A stretch of 36,960 nt of DNA from an uncultured Mycoplasmatota bacterium (GCA_945872435.1 CAMBYP010000007.1:1-36960); one strand, 5' to 3'. Positions 16,578 to 22,982 are shown, counted from the first letter of the stretch. Numbers and translations: made by a program. The notes: a model not told the origin generated them from the sequence alone.

Positions 16578-17219
16578 ATGGATATTGAAACTGTTAAACA
16601 AAATATGAAGAAAAAACATCATCAAACAAATCATCAGACACATAAAAAAGTGATGATTCAAAAAAAACATAAAAGGTATTTTTTCTTATTTAGTATTCGT
16701 TTTTTATTATGTATAGTAATTACTATCGTATGTGTCATGGCATTAAAAGAAAATAAGGAGTGGAAGAGTAAGTTTTATCAATATGTTTTTGAACAAAATT
16801 TTAGTTTTGCAACCATTAATAAAACATATCAAAAGTATTTTGGTAGTCCAATTCCATTTTTTAATCAATTAATTAAAGAACCAACGAAAGCCGTATTTCA
16901 TGAAAAATTAACTTATCAAAAAGAGCAAAAGTATCAAGATGGAGTGAAATTAACTGTAGAGAATCAATTTTTAGTTCCTTCCTTAGAAAGTGGAATTGTA
17001 GTGTTTATTGGTAAAAAGGAAGGATATGGAAATACACTCATTGTTCAACAAGCGAATGGAATTGATTGTTGGTATGGAAATATCAAAAATTTAAGTGTAA
17101 AATTATATGATTATGTAGAAAAGGGCAGTGCTTTAGGAGAGGTAGAGAATAATCTATTATATTTAGTATTTAAAAAAGATGGTGCTGTATTAGATTATAA
17201 AAATTATATCAATGAATAA
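16578..17219 (+). CDS. spoIVFA: SpoIVFA-like protein (degenerate M23/LytM fold)
   Basis: 213 residues: a Lys/His-rich cytoplasmic N-terminus (KKKHHQTNHQTHKK), one membrane segment (about residues 35-56) and an extracytoplasmic C-terminal domain with the LytM pattern SGIVVFIGKKEGYGNTLIV and LYDYVEKGSALGEVE. The M23 zinc ligands (HxxxD and HxH) are absent, as in SpoIVFA, the partner that tethers and inhibits the SpoIVFB protease. It overlaps the next gene by 8 nt, and the position between mreD and rplU matches Bacillus. That position supports the name more than the sequence does. Start follows AGGTGAT. Confidence 0.7.
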   Translation: MDIETVKQNMKKKHHQTNHQTHKKVMIQKKHKRYFFLFSIRFLLCIVITIVCVMALKENKEWKSKFYQYVFEQNFSFATINKTYQKYFGSPIPFFNQLIKEPTKAVFHEKLTYQKEQKYQDGVKLTVENQFLVPSLESGIVVFIGKKEGYGNTLIVQQANGIDCWYGNIKNLSVKLYDYVEKGSALGEVENNLLYLVFKKDGAVLDYKNYINE

Positions 17220-17943
17220 AAAAATATATTTTCACCCTGTATTTATTTTCTGTATGATGATTATGCTAATTACAGGTTATATTAAACCTTTTCTATTATT
17301 ATTTTCTATTTTTTTCATTCATGAAATGGGACATATTCTGGCATCGCAATATTATCATTGGAAAATCAAAAAGATCATGATATTACCATTTGGTGGATTA
17401 ACTATTTTTGAAGAAAGTTTAAATCGCCCTATGAAAGAGGAATTTATAATTGTGATAATGGGACCAATTTTTCAAATCCTAGGTTTTTATATATTAAGTC
17501 AGTGGTATCCGTATCCATATTTTCAAAAACTTCATATGTTTTATTTACTTTTTAATTTGATGCCTATTTATCCATTAGATGGATCTAAATTATTACTTTT
17601 AGTATTTCAAAAAATACTACCATTTTATACAAGCTATTTAAATATATTATGGGTTTCCTTTATTTTTGTAAGTGTTTTAATTTTATATATGCCATTTAAT
17701 TTAGTATTATGGATTAGTTTATTATTTTTATTAAAAAGTGTGTTTGAAGAGAGTAAAAAGATAAAACTTGTATTTTCTAAATTCTTATTAGAACGATATT
17801 TAAATCAATATCATTTTAAAAAATATGAGAAAATAAAAAAAGGAGGATTAAAGAAGATGAAAAGGGATAAAAATCATATTTTTTATTTACAAAATAAATG
17901 GTTAACTGAAACTACAATTTTAAAGAAATGGTTTGACAAATAA
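17212..17943 (+). CDS. spoIVFB: SpoIVFB-like site-2 intramembrane metalloprotease
   Basis: 243 residues with about six membrane segments. The zinc motif HEMGH is at residues 37-41 and the third ligand is in NLMPIYPLDG (D123). Both lie within hydrophobic segments, as expected for S2P proteases. In Bacillus, SpoIVFB cleaves pro-sigma-K in the mother cell. Whether this organism sporulates cannot be judged here, so the substrate is unknown. There is a Lys-rich cytoplasmic tail (about residues 175-243) in the place of the usual CBS-like domain. The gene overlaps spoIVFA by 8 nt, and the rplU promoter -35 element is inside its last codons. Confidence 0.85.
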   Translation: MNKKIYFHPVFIFCMMIMLITGYIKPFLLLFSIFFIHEMGHILASQYYHWKIKKIMILPFGGLTIFEESLNRPMKEEFIIVIMGPIFQILGFYILSQWYPYPYFQKLHMFYLLFNLMPIYPLDGSKLLLLVFQKILPFYTSYLNILWVSFIFVSVLILYMPFNLVLWISLLFLLKSVFEESKKIKLVFSKFLLERYLNQYHFKKYEKIKKGGLKKMKRDKNHIFYLQNKWLTETTILKKWFDK

Positions 17944-17961
17944 GTTATTTTCTGCTAAAAT
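17933..17961 (+). promoter_or_regulatory. rplU promoter
   Basis: Consensus TTGACA (17933-17938), 17-bp spacer, TAAAAT (17956-17961) with TG at 17953-17954. The -35 element lies inside the end of spoIVFB. Predicted transcription start is near 17968. Confidence 0.85.
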
Positions 17962-17967
17962 TTTATA

Positions 17968-18058
17968 TTGTGTAGTACCCCTTGGTAACTACAACCGCAC
18001 GAACAAGGTTTAAAACATGTTTTATGTACCTTTTAGGCGAGTCTTAGATTGTAAGGAG
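17968..18058 (+). promoter_or_regulatory. L21 leader (ribosomal protein leader RNA)
   Basis: The rplU leader has GTAGT (17972-17976) pairing with ACTAC (17988-17992), and AAGGT (18005-18009) pairing with ACCTT (18028-18032), then a single-stranded stretch to AAGGAGGG. Position and layout match the L21 leader known upstream of rplU in Firmicutes, where bL21 or a partner is thought to control the operon. Confidence 0.75.
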
Positions 18059-18065
18059 GGAAAAT

Positions 18066-18368
18066 ATGAAAGCTGTTATTGAAACTGGTGGAAAACAATA
18101 CTATGTTGAAGAAGGAACAGAACTTTATGTTGAAAAATTAGATTTAGAAGCTGGAAGTACTGTAGAATTTGACAAAGTATTAATGGTAGATGGAGCATTT
18201 GGTCATCCATACTTAACAAACGCTAAAGTAACAGGTGAAGTTGTAAAACACGGTAAAGATAAAAAAGTTGTTGTATTCAAATATGTACAAAAGAATAAAT
18301 ACCGTAAAAAACAAGGACACCGTCAACCATATACAAAGGTTGTTATTAAATCTATTAAAGTAAAATAA
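18066..18368 (+). CDS. rplU: 50S ribosomal protein bL21
   Basis: 100 residues, full length. It begins [17 protein letters not shown] and carries [13 protein letters not shown] and the basic C-terminal [17 protein letters not shown] that contacts 23S rRNA domain VI. AAGGAGGG lies upstream. First gene of the rplU-prp-rpmA operon, whose order is conserved in Firmicutes. Confidence 0.98.
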   Translation: MKAVIETGGKQYYVEEGTELYVEKLDLEAGSTVEFDKVLMVDGAFGHPYLTNAKVTGEVVKHGKDKKVVVFKYVQKNKYRKKQGHRQPYTKVVIKSIKVK

Positions 18369-18369
18369 T

Positions 18370-18690
18370 ATGACGGAAGTAATTATAAGAAAAAATAAGA
18401 ATGAAATTCATGAGATTACAATGAATGGTCATTCAGGTTATGAAGTAAGTGGTAAAGATATTGTTTGTGCTAGTATAAGCAGTATTTTAATTACAAGTGT
18501 AAATGCAATTATAAGATATCAAAAAGATGCCTTAGAAATTACAAAAGAAGAAAATGATAACATTTTCATTCATATAAAAATATTAAAACATGATAATATG
18601 ATTGATTTATTATTAGAAAACTTTGTGGCATTATTAGAAGAACTTGCTTCAGATTACCCAAACAATATTAAAATTAAAAATAGAAAATAG
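18370..18690 (+). CDS. prp: Ribosomal-processing cysteine protease Prp
   Basis: 106 residues (YsxB family). The active-site pattern is [19 protein letters not shown], with His21 and Cys33 as the catalytic pair. Prp cuts the N-terminal extension off bL27, as shown in Staphylococcus aureus. The bL27 gene immediately downstream has exactly such an extension. It starts 1 nt after the rplU stop and has no strong Shine-Dalgarno site of its own, so translation is probably coupled to rplU. Confidence 0.93.
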   Translation: MTEVIIRKNKNEIHEITMNGHSGYEVSGKDIVCASISSILITSVNAIIRYQKDALEITKEENDNIFIHIKILKHDNMIDLLLENFVALLEELASDYPNNIKIKNRK

Positions 18691-18701
18691 GAGGTGTCCT
18701 C

Positions 18702-18992
18702 ATGTTGGAATTATTACAATTAAATATTCAATTATTTGCTCATAAAAAAGGACAAAGTTCTACTAAAAACGGACGTGATTCTGCTGGTAGAAGACTTGGT
18801 GCAAAAGCAAGTGATGGTGAATTTGTAACAGCTGGTTCTATTTTATACCGTCAACGTGGTACAAAAGTATATCCAGGAACTAATGTAAAAATTGGAAAAG
18901 ATGATACTTTATATACAGTAATTGATGGATATGTAAAATATGAACGTCGTGGTAAGGATAAAAAACAAGCAAGCGTTTATCCTACTAGATAA
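18702..18992 (+). CDS. rpmA: 50S ribosomal protein bL27 with cleavable N-terminal extension
   Basis: 96 residues. The N-terminal LQLNIQLFA followed by HKKGQSST matches the Prp cleavage site (after residue 13, LFA|HKKG). Removal exposes the mature N-terminus that reaches the peptidyl transferase centre. The body shows [18 protein letters not shown] and [23 protein letters not shown] precedes the ATG. A strong terminator ends the operon. Confidence 0.97.
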   Translation: MLELLQLNIQLFAHKKGQSSTKNGRDSAGRRLGAKASDGEFVTAGSILYRQRGTKVYPGTNVKIGKDDTLYTVIDGYVKYERRGKDKKQASVYPTR

Positions 18993-19017
18993 AATGATTG
19001 AAAAATAAGTAAATAAA

Positions 19018-19044
19018 AAAGAAGTATGTTGTATACTTCTTTTT
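19018..19044 (+). terminator. Terminator after rpmA
   Basis: AAAGAAGTAT (19018-19027), loop GTTGT, ATACTTCTTT (19033-19042), TT. It ends the rplU operon and isolates the downstream islet. Confidence 0.85.
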
Positions 19045-19068
19045 GTGCATGAAAAAGAAAGAAAATGA

Positions 19069-19097
19069 TTGAAATTTTCTTTAAAAAGTGCTATACT
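19069..19097 (+). promoter_or_regulatory. Promoter of the islet RNA
   Basis: TTGAAA (19069-19074), 17-bp spacer, TATACT (19092-19097) with TG at 19089-19090. Predicted transcription start is near 19104. One of the best promoters in the window, yet it serves no long ORF. Confidence 0.75.
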
Positions 19098-19140
19098 TTA
19101 GGTGTGAAGAGAGAGTAGAAAAGGGTGGAGGTGAAAGTCT

Positions 19141-19170
19141 ATGTGGAGATGGCTAACTAGATTTTTCTAA
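19141..19170 (+). CDS. 9-codon ORF with optimal Shine-Dalgarno
   Basis: ATG 19141 to TAA 19170 encodes MWRWLTRFF. GGAGGTGA (19127-19134), an 8-nt match to the anti-Shine-Dalgarno, sits 6 nt upstream, which strongly suggests translation. The peptide is cationic and rich in Trp and Phe. Its end overlaps the left arm of a long-range stem (19155-19160), so a ribosome on the ORF would block that pairing, as in leader-peptide attenuation. A bioactive micropeptide is the other option. Nothing in the sequence decides between them. Confidence 0.5.
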   Translation: MWRWLTRFF

Positions 19171-19231
19171 TAGGGACATTAACCAAACGTATATGCACTG
19201 GTAATGATATAGAATAGTTAATGTTGACTAG

Positions 19232-19262
19232 TTTCCGGCACTAATTTTAGTGTCGGGAATTT
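19232..19262 (+). terminator. GC-rich hairpin at the end of the islet RNA
   Basis: CCGGCACTA (19235-19243), loop ATTT, TAGTGTCGG (19248-19256); TTT/GAA flanks extend the stem. The T-tract is weak (TTTCATT), so it may be a structural domain or a conditional terminator. Confidence 0.6.
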
Positions 19263-19328
19263 CATTATATAACAAAATATAGGTAAACTTCAAGACTTAT
19301 TTAAGAAAAATTTATACTTTACATAATT

Positions 19329-19362
19329 TGATATTTCGACATTGAAATATCATTTTTTTTTT
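19329..19362 (+). terminator. Strong terminator upstream of the CPBP gene
   Basis: TGATATTTC (19329-19337), loop GACATT, GAAATATCA (19344-19352), ten Ts. The stretch 19263-19328 between the two hairpins shows no gene. Confidence 0.8.
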
Positions 19363-19370
19363 GCTACAAT
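19342..19370 (+). promoter_or_regulatory. Promoter of the CPBP-like gene, embedded in the terminator
   Basis: TTGAAA (19342-19347) lies in the loop and right arm of the preceding terminator. A 17-bp spacer follows, then TACAAT (19365-19370) with TG at 19362-19363. Confidence 0.65.
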
Positions 19371-19393
19371 ATTTTTAGAATAGGAGTGGGAAA

Positions 19394-20074
19394 GTGAAAA
19401 ATAAAAATATTATGGAACTTTGTAAAGTATTTATTATTTTTCTAATTTATTTAGTATATAATAGTGTTTTCCATATGATATTCGATATGCTACATATTGA
19501 CAATGGTATTATTACTATGTTTACTGGAGATGTTTTATTTTTAGCAGGTATGTTGATGTTATATCGAAGTGATTTAAAAGAGAGTTTAAATCAGTTAGAT
19601 GGAAGCAAACGAAAATTTATTGGAAAAGTGATTTTAGGTGTTGTATTATTATTTGCAGTAAATATGATTGTTGGTATGATTGTAGAATTGTTAGTTCCAT
19701 CTAATACAATTAGTGACGATAATACTACATCTATTTATAATTTGTCACAAATATCATTTGCTTATACATTATTTAAAACAATGGTGTTTGGTGTGGTTGC
19801 AGAAGAATTATTGTTTAAACAATCGCTTCGTAAAGCGATTACCAATAATGTTTTATTTGTAATATCTAGTAGCTTTATATATGCAGTAATGAATGTAATA
19901 TATGGTGATTTAAATAGTCCATATTTTTTAACAGATATGCTTTCATATTTTGTTGTTTCAGCTACTTTAGCAACAATTTATGTTAAAAATAATGATAATA
20001 TTGTTCTTGTTATGTTTATTAAATTCTTTTATAATTTACTTCCAATGTGTATTCTGATTGCGGGGATATTTTGA
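19394..20074 (+). CDS. CPBP/CAAX-protease-like membrane protein with degenerate motifs
   Basis: 226-residue membrane protein with about six to seven hydrophobic segments. The segment VAEELLFKQSLRKAI matches CPBP motif 1 (EExxxR; here the Arg position is Lys). The later FIYAVMN and KFFYN lie where FxxxH and HxxxN are expected, but both His are replaced. CPBP proteins include intramembrane proteases and bacteriocin-immunity proteins. With the glutamates kept and the His lost, protease activity is doubtful. The start is GTG 19394, 7 nt after GGAG; an alternative ATG is at 19412. Its stop overlaps the ATG of a microprotein (TGATG). Confidence 0.7.
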   Translation: MKNKNIMELCKVFIIFLIYLVYNSVFHMIFDMLHIDNGIITMFTGDVLFLAGMLMLYRSDLKESLNQLDGSKRKFIGKVILGVVLLFAVNMIVGMIVELLVPSNTISDDNTTSIYNLSQISFAYTLFKTMVFGVVAEELLFKQSLRKAITNNVLFVISSSFIYAVMNVIYGDLNSPYFLTDMLSYFVVSATLATIYVKNNDNIVLVMFIKFFYNLLPMCILIAGIF

Positions 20075-20217
20075 TGAAGTTAAGTCATTTGATAAATACA
20101 TTAGCCGTCGTACAAAAAACTACTTCTGGTCAAAAGAACATGAACATTATTATCATCGTTGCAGTGATAGTTATTGTAGTTTTGGTAGCTAGTACTGTAT
20201 TTTCAAATAAAAAATAG
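20074..20217 (+). CDS. 47-residue membrane microprotein coupled to the CPBP-like gene
   Basis: ATG 20074 overlaps the previous stop by one base (TGATG), a classic reinitiation arrangement. The peptide has a polar N-terminus (MKLSHLINTLAVVQKTTSGQ), one hydrophobic segment (NIIIIVAVIVIVVLVASTVF) and ends SNKK, so a single-pass membrane protein is expected. The stop TAG lies in the left arm of a terminator. No family recognised. Being tied to the CPBP-like gene suggests a joint function such as a toxin or substrate with its partner, or a membrane complex; this is inference. Confidence 0.7.
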   Translation: MKLSHLINTLAVVQKTTSGQKNMNIIIIVAVIVIVVLVASTVFSNKK

Positions 20218-20237
20218 TAGTGACACTATTTTTTTTT
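20209..20237 (+). terminator. Terminator after the microprotein gene
   Basis: AAAAAATAGT (20209-20218), loop AGTGAC, ACTATTTTTT (20225-20234), with further Ts. Confidence 0.75.
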
Positions 20238-20281
20238 GTTGGTTTCGTGTATAATGGGAATAGTTTAAAGGAGGAATCTTG

Positions 20282-21553
20282 ATGTTTGTAGATGAAGCGA
20301 TTGTTGAAGTGTTAGCTGGATCTGGTGGAAATGGATGTATGGCTATGCGCCGTGAAAAATATGTGGAAATGGGTGGCCCATTTGGTGGAAATGGTGGCCA
20401 TGGTGCAGATATTATTTTCGAAGCAGACGAAGGATTAAATACATTATTAGATTTACGATATCAAAAACAAATTAAAGGCCCTCGTGGTGAAAATGGAATG
20501 GGAAAAGGAATGCATGGAAAGAGTCGTGATGCGGTAATTGTGAAAGTTCCTGTTGGAACAGTTGTAACAGATTTAGAAACAGGACAATTACTTGCAGACT
20601 TAACTAAGAATAAGGAACAAGCTGTGATTGCAAAAGGTGGTCGAGGTGGCCGTGGTAATATGGCTTTAGCTACTCATTCTAATCCCGCACCAAGTATTTC
20701 TGAAAATGGTGAACCTGGAGAAGAAAAAAAAGTAAAAGTAGAATTAAAATTACTTGCTGATGTTGGATTAGTTGGTCTTCCTAGTGTTGGGAAGTCTACA
20801 ATTATTTCCATGATTAGTGCTGCAAAACCAAAAATTGCTGAATATCATTTTACAACGTTAAAACCAAATTTAGGGGTTGTAAGAGCAAGTAACCATCGTT
20901 CTTTTGTTGTTGCAGATTTACCGGGTTTAATTAAAGGTGCATCTTTAGGAGAAGGATTAGGGGATCGCTTCTTAAAACATATCGAAAGAACAAGAGTGAT
21001 TGCTCATGTAATTGATATGGGTGGTTATGAAATGCGTGACCCTTATGAAGATTACATGACAATCAATGAAGAGTTGAAAAATTTTAAAGAAGATTTATTA
21101 CAAAAACCACAAATTATTATTGCCAATAAAATGGATATTGAAGGTGCGAAAGAACGTTTAAAGAAATTTAAAGAAAAAGTAAAACTTCCAATTTATGAAG
21201 TAAGTGCTGCTACAAATCAAGGTTTAGGAGAGGTTATAGAAGTGTTAGCAGATATGTTAGATCATATTAAAAAAGAGCCTTTAAAACATTCTGTAAAACA
21301 AGAAAAACATGTTGTATATGAATATAAAAAAGAAGAACCTTTTACAATTTCTAAGGACAATGAAGTATGGGTTGTACGTGGTAGTGAAATTGAAAAATAT
21401 GTTCGCATGATGAATTTTTCTACAGAAGAAGCATATATCCGCTTATCTAGAAAATTAAGATTATTAGGTATTGAGGATGAACTTAGAAATCGTGGTGCAA
21501 AAGATGGCGATTATGTTAGAATTTTAGATTTTGAATTTGAATATGAAGAATAG
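20282..21553 (+). CDS. obgE: GTPase Obg
   Basis: 423-residue Obg GTPase, which associates with the 50S subunit and acts in ribosome maturation and stress response. N-terminal glycine-rich Obg fold (VLAGSGGNGCMAMRRE, GGPFGGNGGHGAD), G domain with GLPSVGKS (165-172), DLPGLI and NKMD, and a C-terminal OCT domain. ATG 20282 is chosen over TTG 20279 because AAAGGAGG lies 7 nt upstream. TATAAT is at 20250-20255. In Bacillus, obg follows rpmA and spo0B; here the spo0B position is taken by the islet. Confidence 0.97.
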   Translation: MFVDEAIVEVLAGSGGNGCMAMRREKYVEMGGPFGGNGGHGADIIFEADEGLNTLLDLRYQKQIKGPRGENGMGKGMHGKSRDAVIVKVPVGTVVTDLETGQLLADLTKNKEQAVIAKGGRGGRGNMALATHSNPAPSISENGEPGEEKKVKVELKLLADVGLVGLPSVGKSTIISMISAAKPKIAEYHFTTLKPNLGVVRASNHRSFVVADLPGLIKGASLGEGLGDRFLKHIERTRVIAHVIDMGGYEMRDPYEDYMTINEELKNFKEDLLQKPQIIIANKMDIEGAKERLKKFKEKVKLPIYEVSAATNQGLGEVIEVLADMLDHIKKEPLKHSVKQEKHVVYEYKKEEPFTISKDNEVWVVRGSEIEKYVRMMNFSTEEAYIRLSRKLRLLGIEDELRNRGAKDGDYVRILDFEFEYEE

Positions 21554-21570
21554 AAACATCTATTCTTTTT
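21546..21570 (+). terminator. Terminator after obgE
   Basis: AGAATAG (21547-21553), loop AAACAT, CTATTCT (21560-21566), then TTTT. The stop codon TAG forms the end of the left arm. Confidence 0.7.
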
Positions 21571-21592
21571 ATGATATATGAAAGGAAAAAAT

Positions 21593-22294
21593 ATGAAAAA
21601 TTTACAAGAAATTATTAATGAAAGTAAAAATATTGTCTTTTTTGGAGGAGCAGGTGTATCAACTGCTAGTGGTATTCCGGATTTTAGAAGTGATAATGGA
21701 CTTTATCATAAGTATCCTTATCGTGCAGAGATTATGTTATCACATACTTATTTTATGAATCATACAGATGATTTTTTTCAATTTTATTTTCAAGAAATGA
21801 TTCATAAAGAAGCAAAACCAAATGTCTGTCATCAAAAGTTAAAAGAGTTAGAAGAATCTGGAAAACTAAAAATGATTGTAACACAAAATATTGATGGTTT
21901 ACATCAAATGGCAGGAAGTCAACACGTTTTAGAATTACATGGTACAGTTCATAAGAATACTTGTATGAAGTGTCATAAGAAGTATTCATTAGAAGAACTT
22001 TATGAAAGTCATATTTGTTCATGTGGGGGAGTAATTAAGCCAGATGTTGTGTTGTATGAAGAACCACTGCCAAACGGAGTTTTTGAATCTGCTATTGAAG
22101 CTATTTCTAAATGTGATACATTTATTGTTGGTGGGACATCACTCGCTGTTTATCCAGCAAATAGCTTAGTACAGTTTTTTCATGGTAAAAATTTGGTAGT
22201 GATTAATAAAGATAAAACTTCTTTGGATAAAAAGGCTACTTTGGTGATTCATGATGACATTGCTAAAGTTTTTTCCAAAATAAAAACAGATTAA
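21593..22294 (+). CDS. Sir2 family NAD-dependent protein deacylase (sirtuin)
   Basis: 233 residues. The NAD-binding motif is FFGGAGVSTASGIPDFRS, then TQNIDGLHQMAGS and the catalytic His in LELHGTVHKNTC. The zinc Cys pairs are CMKC and CSC, and the C-terminal FIVGGTSLAVYPA completes the Rossmann fold. Sirtuins remove acyl groups from lysines and link protein modification to NAD. ATG 21593 is used because AAAGGA lies just upstream; the longer start at 21578 would place that site inside the gene. It converges with the DUF192 gene. Confidence 0.94.
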   Translation: MKNLQEIINESKNIVFFGGAGVSTASGIPDFRSDNGLYHKYPYRAEIMLSHTYFMNHTDDFFQFYFQEMIHKEAKPNVCHQKLKELEESGKLKMIVTQNIDGLHQMAGSQHVLELHGTVHKNTCMKCHKKYSLEELYESHICSCGGVIKPDVVLYEEPLPNGVFESAIEAISKCDTFIVGGTSLAVYPANSLVQFFHGKNLVVINKDKTSLDKKATLVIHDDIAKVFSKIKTD

Positions 22295-22306
22295 GCAATC
22301 TGTTTT
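22283..22306. terminator. Bidirectional terminator holding both convergent stop codons
   Basis: AAAACAGATT (22283-22292), loop AAGC, AATCTGTTTT (22297-22306). The sirtuin stop (22292-22294) and the DUF192 stop (22291-22293, minus) overlap at the loop. Confidence 0.8.
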
Positions 22307-22608
22307 ATTCTTTCTCCTGTTTGAAAGTTGGTCATGCCTGCTGGAAATTCATAGGTTCCATATCCTTTTTTATAAAAAGCAAATTTCCATGGCTTTATTT
22401 TCTTTTTACAAAATATAATTGTATTGTTATAATCAACAATATAAATATCAATTGGAAACTTCATAAAGCAAGTATGGATACTATGACAATGAGGGAAAAA
22501 TAAGCCATAATTTGGCTCTTTTTTTTGACCCATCATTCCTAAAAAGCGATTTTTGAAATTCAAACAAACATGAACAGTTAATTGTTGATTATTATTTAGT
22601 ATTTTCAT
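22291..22608 (-). CDS. DUF192 protein
   Basis: 105 residues. The DUF192 pattern is visible: FKNRFLGMMGQKKEPNYGLFF, the SIHTCFMKFPIDIYIVD core (usual form: fwM.n..ipLDviFid), and PAGMTNFQTGERIKQI at the end. No signal peptide, unlike many DUF192 proteins, so it would be cytoplasmic. Function is unknown for the family. ATG 22608 is preceded by GGTGATG on the minus strand. It is divergent from the pilin gene. Confidence 0.85.
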   Translation of the reverse strand: MKILNNNQQLTVHVCLNFKNRFLGMMGQKKEPNYGLFFPHCHSIHTCFMKFPIDIYIVDYNNTIIFCKKKIKPWKFAFYKKGYGTYEFPAGMTNFQTGERIKQIA

Positions 22609-22645
22609 ATCATCACCAAATTTATCATAACATACAAAAAGTGAA

Positions 22646-22674
22646 TTGACAAACCCATCTTTTCGCTGTAAACT
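22646..22674 (+). promoter_or_regulatory. Pilin gene promoter
   Basis: TTGACA (22646-22651), 17-bp spacer, TAAACT (22669-22674). Good -35, moderate -10. Confidence 0.6.
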
Positions 22675-22706
22675 ATTAATATAGAGAATAGTATTGGGAG
22701 GGTCAC

Positions 22707-22907
22707 ATGAATAAGTTAAATAATAAAGGACAAGCTTTAGTAGAATATCTTTTAATTATAGCAGTAATTAGTGTTATTGTTGTAGGAATTGTAAAAGTAC
22801 TAGGTGGTTATTTACAAGATTCTATGACTAAATCAAGTTGTAATTTAGTAGATAAAGTGTATGTAGAAGGATCTAAACCAGGCGAAGGAACTTGTGTTGA
22901 TAAATAA
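22707..22907 (+). CDS. Flp-type pilin precursor
   Basis: 66 residues. The prepilin signature is NNKG|QALVEYLLIIAV: Gly8 before the cut, Glu at +5 and Tyr at +6, then a hydrophobic helix to about residue 34. This is the Flp/TadE-like layout, cut by a TadV-type prepilin peptidase at the membrane. The mature part is short and has two Cys (C45, C63), which could form a disulfide. TTGGGAGGG lies upstream. No tad/flp secretion genes are in the window, so the machinery must be elsewhere. Single-gene unit with promoter and terminator. Confidence 0.8.
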   Translation: MNKLNNKGQALVEYLLIIAVISVIVVGIVKVLGGYLQDSMTKSSCNLVDKVYVEGSKPGEGTCVDK

Positions 22908-22929
22908 GAAGTGTTTACTTCTTTTTTTT
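22906..22929 (+). terminator. Terminator after the pilin gene
   Basis: AAGAAGT (22906-22912), loop GTTT, ACTTCTT (22917-22923), T-run to 22929. Confidence 0.85.
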
Positions 22930-22943
22930 ATTTATTTTCATTA

Positions 22944-22982
22944 CCATAATTTCCCATAATGTTCTAGAAATTTAACCATAAT
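22944..22982 (+). repeat. Three CCATAAT direct repeats upstream of the response regulator gene
   Basis: CCATAAT at 22944, 22954 and 22976, offsets of 10 and 22 bp, i.e. about one and two helical turns. OmpR-family regulators typically bind such phased direct repeats. A possible -10 (TAGAAT, 22990-22995) follows. Autoregulation by the adjacent regulator is inference. Confidence 0.5.

Larger units (their letters stand above)
19104..19262 (+). ncRNA. Candidate structured small RNA carrying a 9-codon ORF
   Basis: This unit of about 160 nt has its own promoter and a terminal hairpin. Pairings seen: AACTAG (19155-19160) with CTAGTT (19228-19233), and ACATTAAC (19176-19183) with GTTAATGT (19217-19224). 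The terminal hairpin is CCGGCACTA (19235-19243) with TAGTGTCGG (19248-19256). Lower-stem bases of that hairpin overlap CTAGTT, so the two folds may compete. I do not recognise a known RNA family; T-box, SRP and common riboswitch cores are absent. Alternatives are a leader controlling the next gene or an mRNA for the micropeptide. Confidence 0.55.

Noticed and set aside
22321-22503. 60-codon plus-strand ORF opposite the DUF192 gene
   Set aside because: No Shine-Dalgarno site or terminator of its own; it is antisense to a recognisable DUF192 gene.
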